Positions 62,037-64,000 of a DNA stretch of 64,000 nt are shown in pieces (within the stretch, counting starts at the first letter, position 1; each line of letters starts with the position of its first letter). The notes under the pieces are model-generated. The model had not been told where the DNA came from and did no database searches. It saw nothing but the letters and a program-made list of their open reading frames with translations. Source of the stretch: Maribacter sp. ACAM166 (lineage in GTDB: Bacteria; Bacteroidota; Bacteroidia; Flavobacteriales; Flavobacteriaceae); contig NZ_VAUW01000008.1 of NCBI RefSeq assembly GCF_005771495.1, positions 62,001 to 126,000 on the forward strand, written 5' to 3'. The translations under genes and the position numbers were made by a program.

Positions 62037-62480
62037 CTATTCAAAAACTCTTAATATTGTACCCTCTAGGGCCGTATTATAAATTTTCAAAGGTTTGGAT
62101 ATGCTGTTTGGTATTTCATTTAACGGAGTACCTTCTTGAGAAAATCTAGAACCATGTACGTCACAGTAAAATATACCGCCATCTTGATTTATAAAACGGA
62201 CTTGATCATACTGTTCGTGGCTACAAATTTGGGTAGCGGCGACAAATTCGCCTTCTAAGTTTTTAACGACAACTACAAGGTTTTTTAAAATGAACCCCCC
62301 ATTATTCGCCAATTTTGCTGCTTCAGAAGAATTAAGATCAATAGTAAAATCTACATCGGTGGGCTGAGCTACAATAATTCCTTCAGTTTCACTGTCCTTC
62401 GAACAACTCCCTAAACAGGGAAACGTTATCGCAAAAGCAGCTCCAGCTCCAAGACTTCGTAAAAATTGCTTTCGTTCCAT
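62037..62480 (-). CDS. Rieske [2Fe-2S] lipoprotein
   Basis: 147 residues. The N-terminus RKQFLRSLGAGAAFAITFPCLGSCS combines a near twin-arginine motif (Arg-Lys in place of Arg-Arg) with a lipobox LGSC. The Rieske cluster is bound by QICSHEQYDQ (Cys-x-His) and FYCDVHGSRF (Cys-x2-His). It is small and single-domain, so it is an electron-transfer protein rather than a cytochrome bc1 subunit (no bc1 genes nearby). 51 bases after purM and 91 before apbE on the same strand. Confidence 0.9.
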   Translation of the reverse strand: MERKQFLRSLGAGAAFAITFPCLGSCSKDSETEGIIVAQPTDVDFTIDLNSSEAAKLANNGGFILKNLVVVVKNLEGEFVAATQICSHEQYDQVRFINQDGGIFYCDVHGSRFSQEGTPLNEIPNSISKPLKIYNTALEGTILRVFE

Positions 62481-62531
62481 AGCAAAATAGATTTATAATA
62501 TAGAACGATTTATTTACGGTATTCGTATGCG

Positions 62532-63710
62532 TTAGTACACAAAGGTTCCGTTACTACTTGAAATTGTAAGCTTTTTAGCATCTGATGCTTCTACTCTACC
62601 AACAATTTGGGCATCTACACCAAAACTTTTAGAAATCTCAATGATATCATTCGCTATGGTTTCAGGTACATAAAATTCTAACCTATGTCCACAATTAAAA
62701 ACCTTATACATTTCTTTCCAATCGGTACCAGATTGTTCTTGTATCAATTTAAAAAGTGGTGGCACCGGAAACAAATTATCTTTAACAACATGCAAGGCAT
62801 CTATAAAATGTAAAATCTTAGTTTGTGCTCCACCACTACAATGAATCATACCATGTATCGAATCACTTGTATGTTTAGCCAGTATTTTCTTCACGATAGG
62901 TGCGTAGGTTCGTGTTGGTGAAAGCACTAATTTACCAGCATTTAAAGGAGATTCTTGAACCTCATCAGTCAATTTCACTTTACCCGAATAGACCAAATCT
63001 TTAGGTACTTCTGCATCGAAACTCTCAGGGAACTTCGTTGCTAAATAATTTGAAAATACGTCATGGCGTGCAGAAGTCAATCCATTACTTCCCATACCTC
63101 CATTATATTCTTTCTCGTAGTTTGCTTTACCGAAAGAAGCTAGTCCAACGATAACATCGCCTGCCTTAATATTTGCATTATCAATAACATCAGACCTTTT
63201 TAATCTTGCTGTTACTGTAGAGTCTACGATAATCGTTCTTACCAAATCACCAACATCTGCCGTTTCACCGCCAGTTGAATGAATCGTAATTCCGAATTTA
63301 GCTAAATCAGCTATCAATTCTTCAGTACCATTAATAATGGCTGATAATACTTCTCCTGGTATTTTATTCTTGTTTCTACCTATGGTAGAAGAAAGCATAA
63401 TATTATCGGTAGCACCCACACAGATGAGATCATCAATATTCATTATTAATGCATCTTGAGCAATACCTTTCCAAACCGAAATATCTCCAGTTTCTTTCCA
63501 ATACATGTAGGCTAAGGACGATTTAGTGCCGGCACCATCTGCATGCATAACCAAGCAATAATCCTCGTCTCCTGTAAGATAATCAGGAACTATTTTACAA
63601 AATGCCTTTGGGAAAAGGCCCTTATCTATATTTTTAATAGCATTGTGGACATCTTCTTTAGAAGCGGAAACGCCCCTTTGATTGTATCTTTCACTGTCGG
63701 ATGAACTCAT
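62532..63710 (-). CDS. purM: Phosphoribosylformylglycinamidine cyclo-ligase (AIR synthase)
   Basis: 392 residues from the ATG at 63710; the previous in-frame codon is a TTG. RYNQRGVSASKEDVHNAI, LVMHADGAGTKSSLAYMYWKETGD, the ATP-binding glycine region STGGETADVGDLV, and VGLASFGKANYEKEYNGGMGSNGLTSARHDVFSNY. The C-terminal half has IHGMIHCSGGAQTKI and a VFNCGHRLEFYVP. It closes the imidazole ring of AIR in purine synthesis. The sequence departs from E. coli PurM, so it is the longer Bacteroidota form. Confidence 0.93.
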   Translation of the reverse strand: MSSSDSERYNQRGVSASKEDVHNAIKNIDKGLFPKAFCKIVPDYLTGDEDYCLVMHADGAGTKSSLAYMYWKETGDISVWKGIAQDALIMNIDDLICVGATDNIMLSSTIGRNKNKIPGEVLSAIINGTEELIADLAKFGITIHSTGGETADVGDLVRTIIVDSTVTARLKRSDVIDNANIKAGDVIVGLASFGKANYEKEYNGGMGSNGLTSARHDVFSNYLATKFPESFDAEVPKDLVYSGKVKLTDEVQESPLNAGKLVLSPTRTYAPIVKKILAKHTSDSIHGMIHCSGGAQTKILHFIDALHVVKDNLFPVPPLFKLIQEQSGTDWKEMYKVFNCGHRLEFYVPETIANDIIEISKSFGVDAQIVGRVEASDAKKLTISSSNGTFVY

Positions 63711-63726
63711 CAACTATAGTTTGTGA

Positions 63727-63734
63727 CAAAAATA
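63727..63734 (-). promoter_or_regulatory. purM promoter -7 element
   Basis: Minus-strand TATTTTTG, an exact TANNTTTG match, 17 bases before the purM ATG. Confidence 0.5.
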
Positions 63735-63928
63735 GGGGAATTGCTGAAATGAATTGCCGTAACGACCATAAAAATAGAAAGATAATGGAACTATTTTATT
63801 TTTATACACATGAATAAAAAACCCTCCATTATCATTCACTAACAACCTCATACAAGAATAATACCCCTTGTTTGATTGAACCGAATTAACTCAAAATTTT
63901 GACAACACCTAATGTACGGGCACTATTT

Positions 63929-64000
63929 TTACTCCCAATTTGGCATTGAAGCATTAATAAACAAAGCCTCGCGACTATTGAGCACATCAAAAATGCTTAG
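63929..64000 (-). CDS. Possible C-terminal fragment of a gene beyond the window
   Basis: The minus strand is open from the right edge to a TAA at 63929-63931 and reads LSIFDVLNSREALFINASMP. It could be the last 23 residues of a gene upstream of purM, but this length is not distinguishable from chance. No family is recognised. Confidence 0.3.
   Translation of the reverse strand, partial: LSIFDVLNSREALFINASMPNWE

Overview
This is a 64 kb stretch of an AT-rich chromosome, almost certainly from a marine-type Flavobacteriaceae (Bacteroidota; the gene content recalls Maribacter or Zobellia relatives, which is inference). The evidence is a FecA-type TonB receptor, an overlong NusB, DUF3276, DUF1573, DUF1684, DUF4197 and DUF6268 proteins, a DnaJ with one zinc centre, almost no Shine-Dalgarno sequences, and many promoters with the Bacteroidota -7 element TANNTTTG. 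I found no tRNA, rRNA, CRISPR array or prophage. Most of the window is core genome in short operons.

Layout. 0-8.4 kb: DUF2254 tail, TerB-like and DUF1456 proteins, sucC, a LON-domain protein, lysA, a periplasmic thioredoxin and guaB. 8.5-16 kb: a TonB receptor with a well-defined promoter and operator candidate, HMG-CoA lyase, a LysE exporter, pyrD and pepT. 16-16.6 kb: a decayed YdeI/DUF1801 gene. 16.6-25 kb: a Gfo/Idh oxidoreductase, nusB-DUF1573-yajC, an ABC exporter, DUF3276 and an M14 peptidase. 25-31.8 kb: a four-gene operon (PlsC, BASS, CsaA, small protein), redox proteins, a cold-shock protein, a 28-residue membrane microprotein and a cyclophilin-FKBP fusion. 31.9-32.2 kb: an acyltransferase-3 remnant. 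32.2-43 kb: M28 peptidase, PPK2, a five-gene operon (ABC ATPase, permease, MscS, outer-membrane protein, sigma-54 type response regulator) and grpE-dnaJ. 43-48 kb: TIGR01777, mnmD, DUF4920, ilvE, an intact IS4-family element and a MazG-like gene. 48-52 kb: small membrane proteins, crcB, then a nitrogen module of PII, ammonium transporter and outer-membrane barrel. 52-64 kb: lipoproteins, an Lrp regulator, purU, pyrF-prfA, ApbE-Rieske and purM.

The most notable structure is the IS4-family insertion at 46116-47510. It split a palindromic terminator between convergent ilvE and the MazG-like gene, duplicated about 10 bp, and carries its own terminator-like hairpin at each end pointing inward. Two decayed genes (16.06-16.58 kb and 31.96-32.21 kb) also mark local gene loss. 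A pair of similar membrane microproteins, a duplicated operator-like site before glnB, a hydrolase-fold protein lacking its serine and a response regulator lacking a DNA-binding domain are further leads. I saw no self-contained defence or biosynthetic system. All family names come from reading protein motifs; no database search was run.
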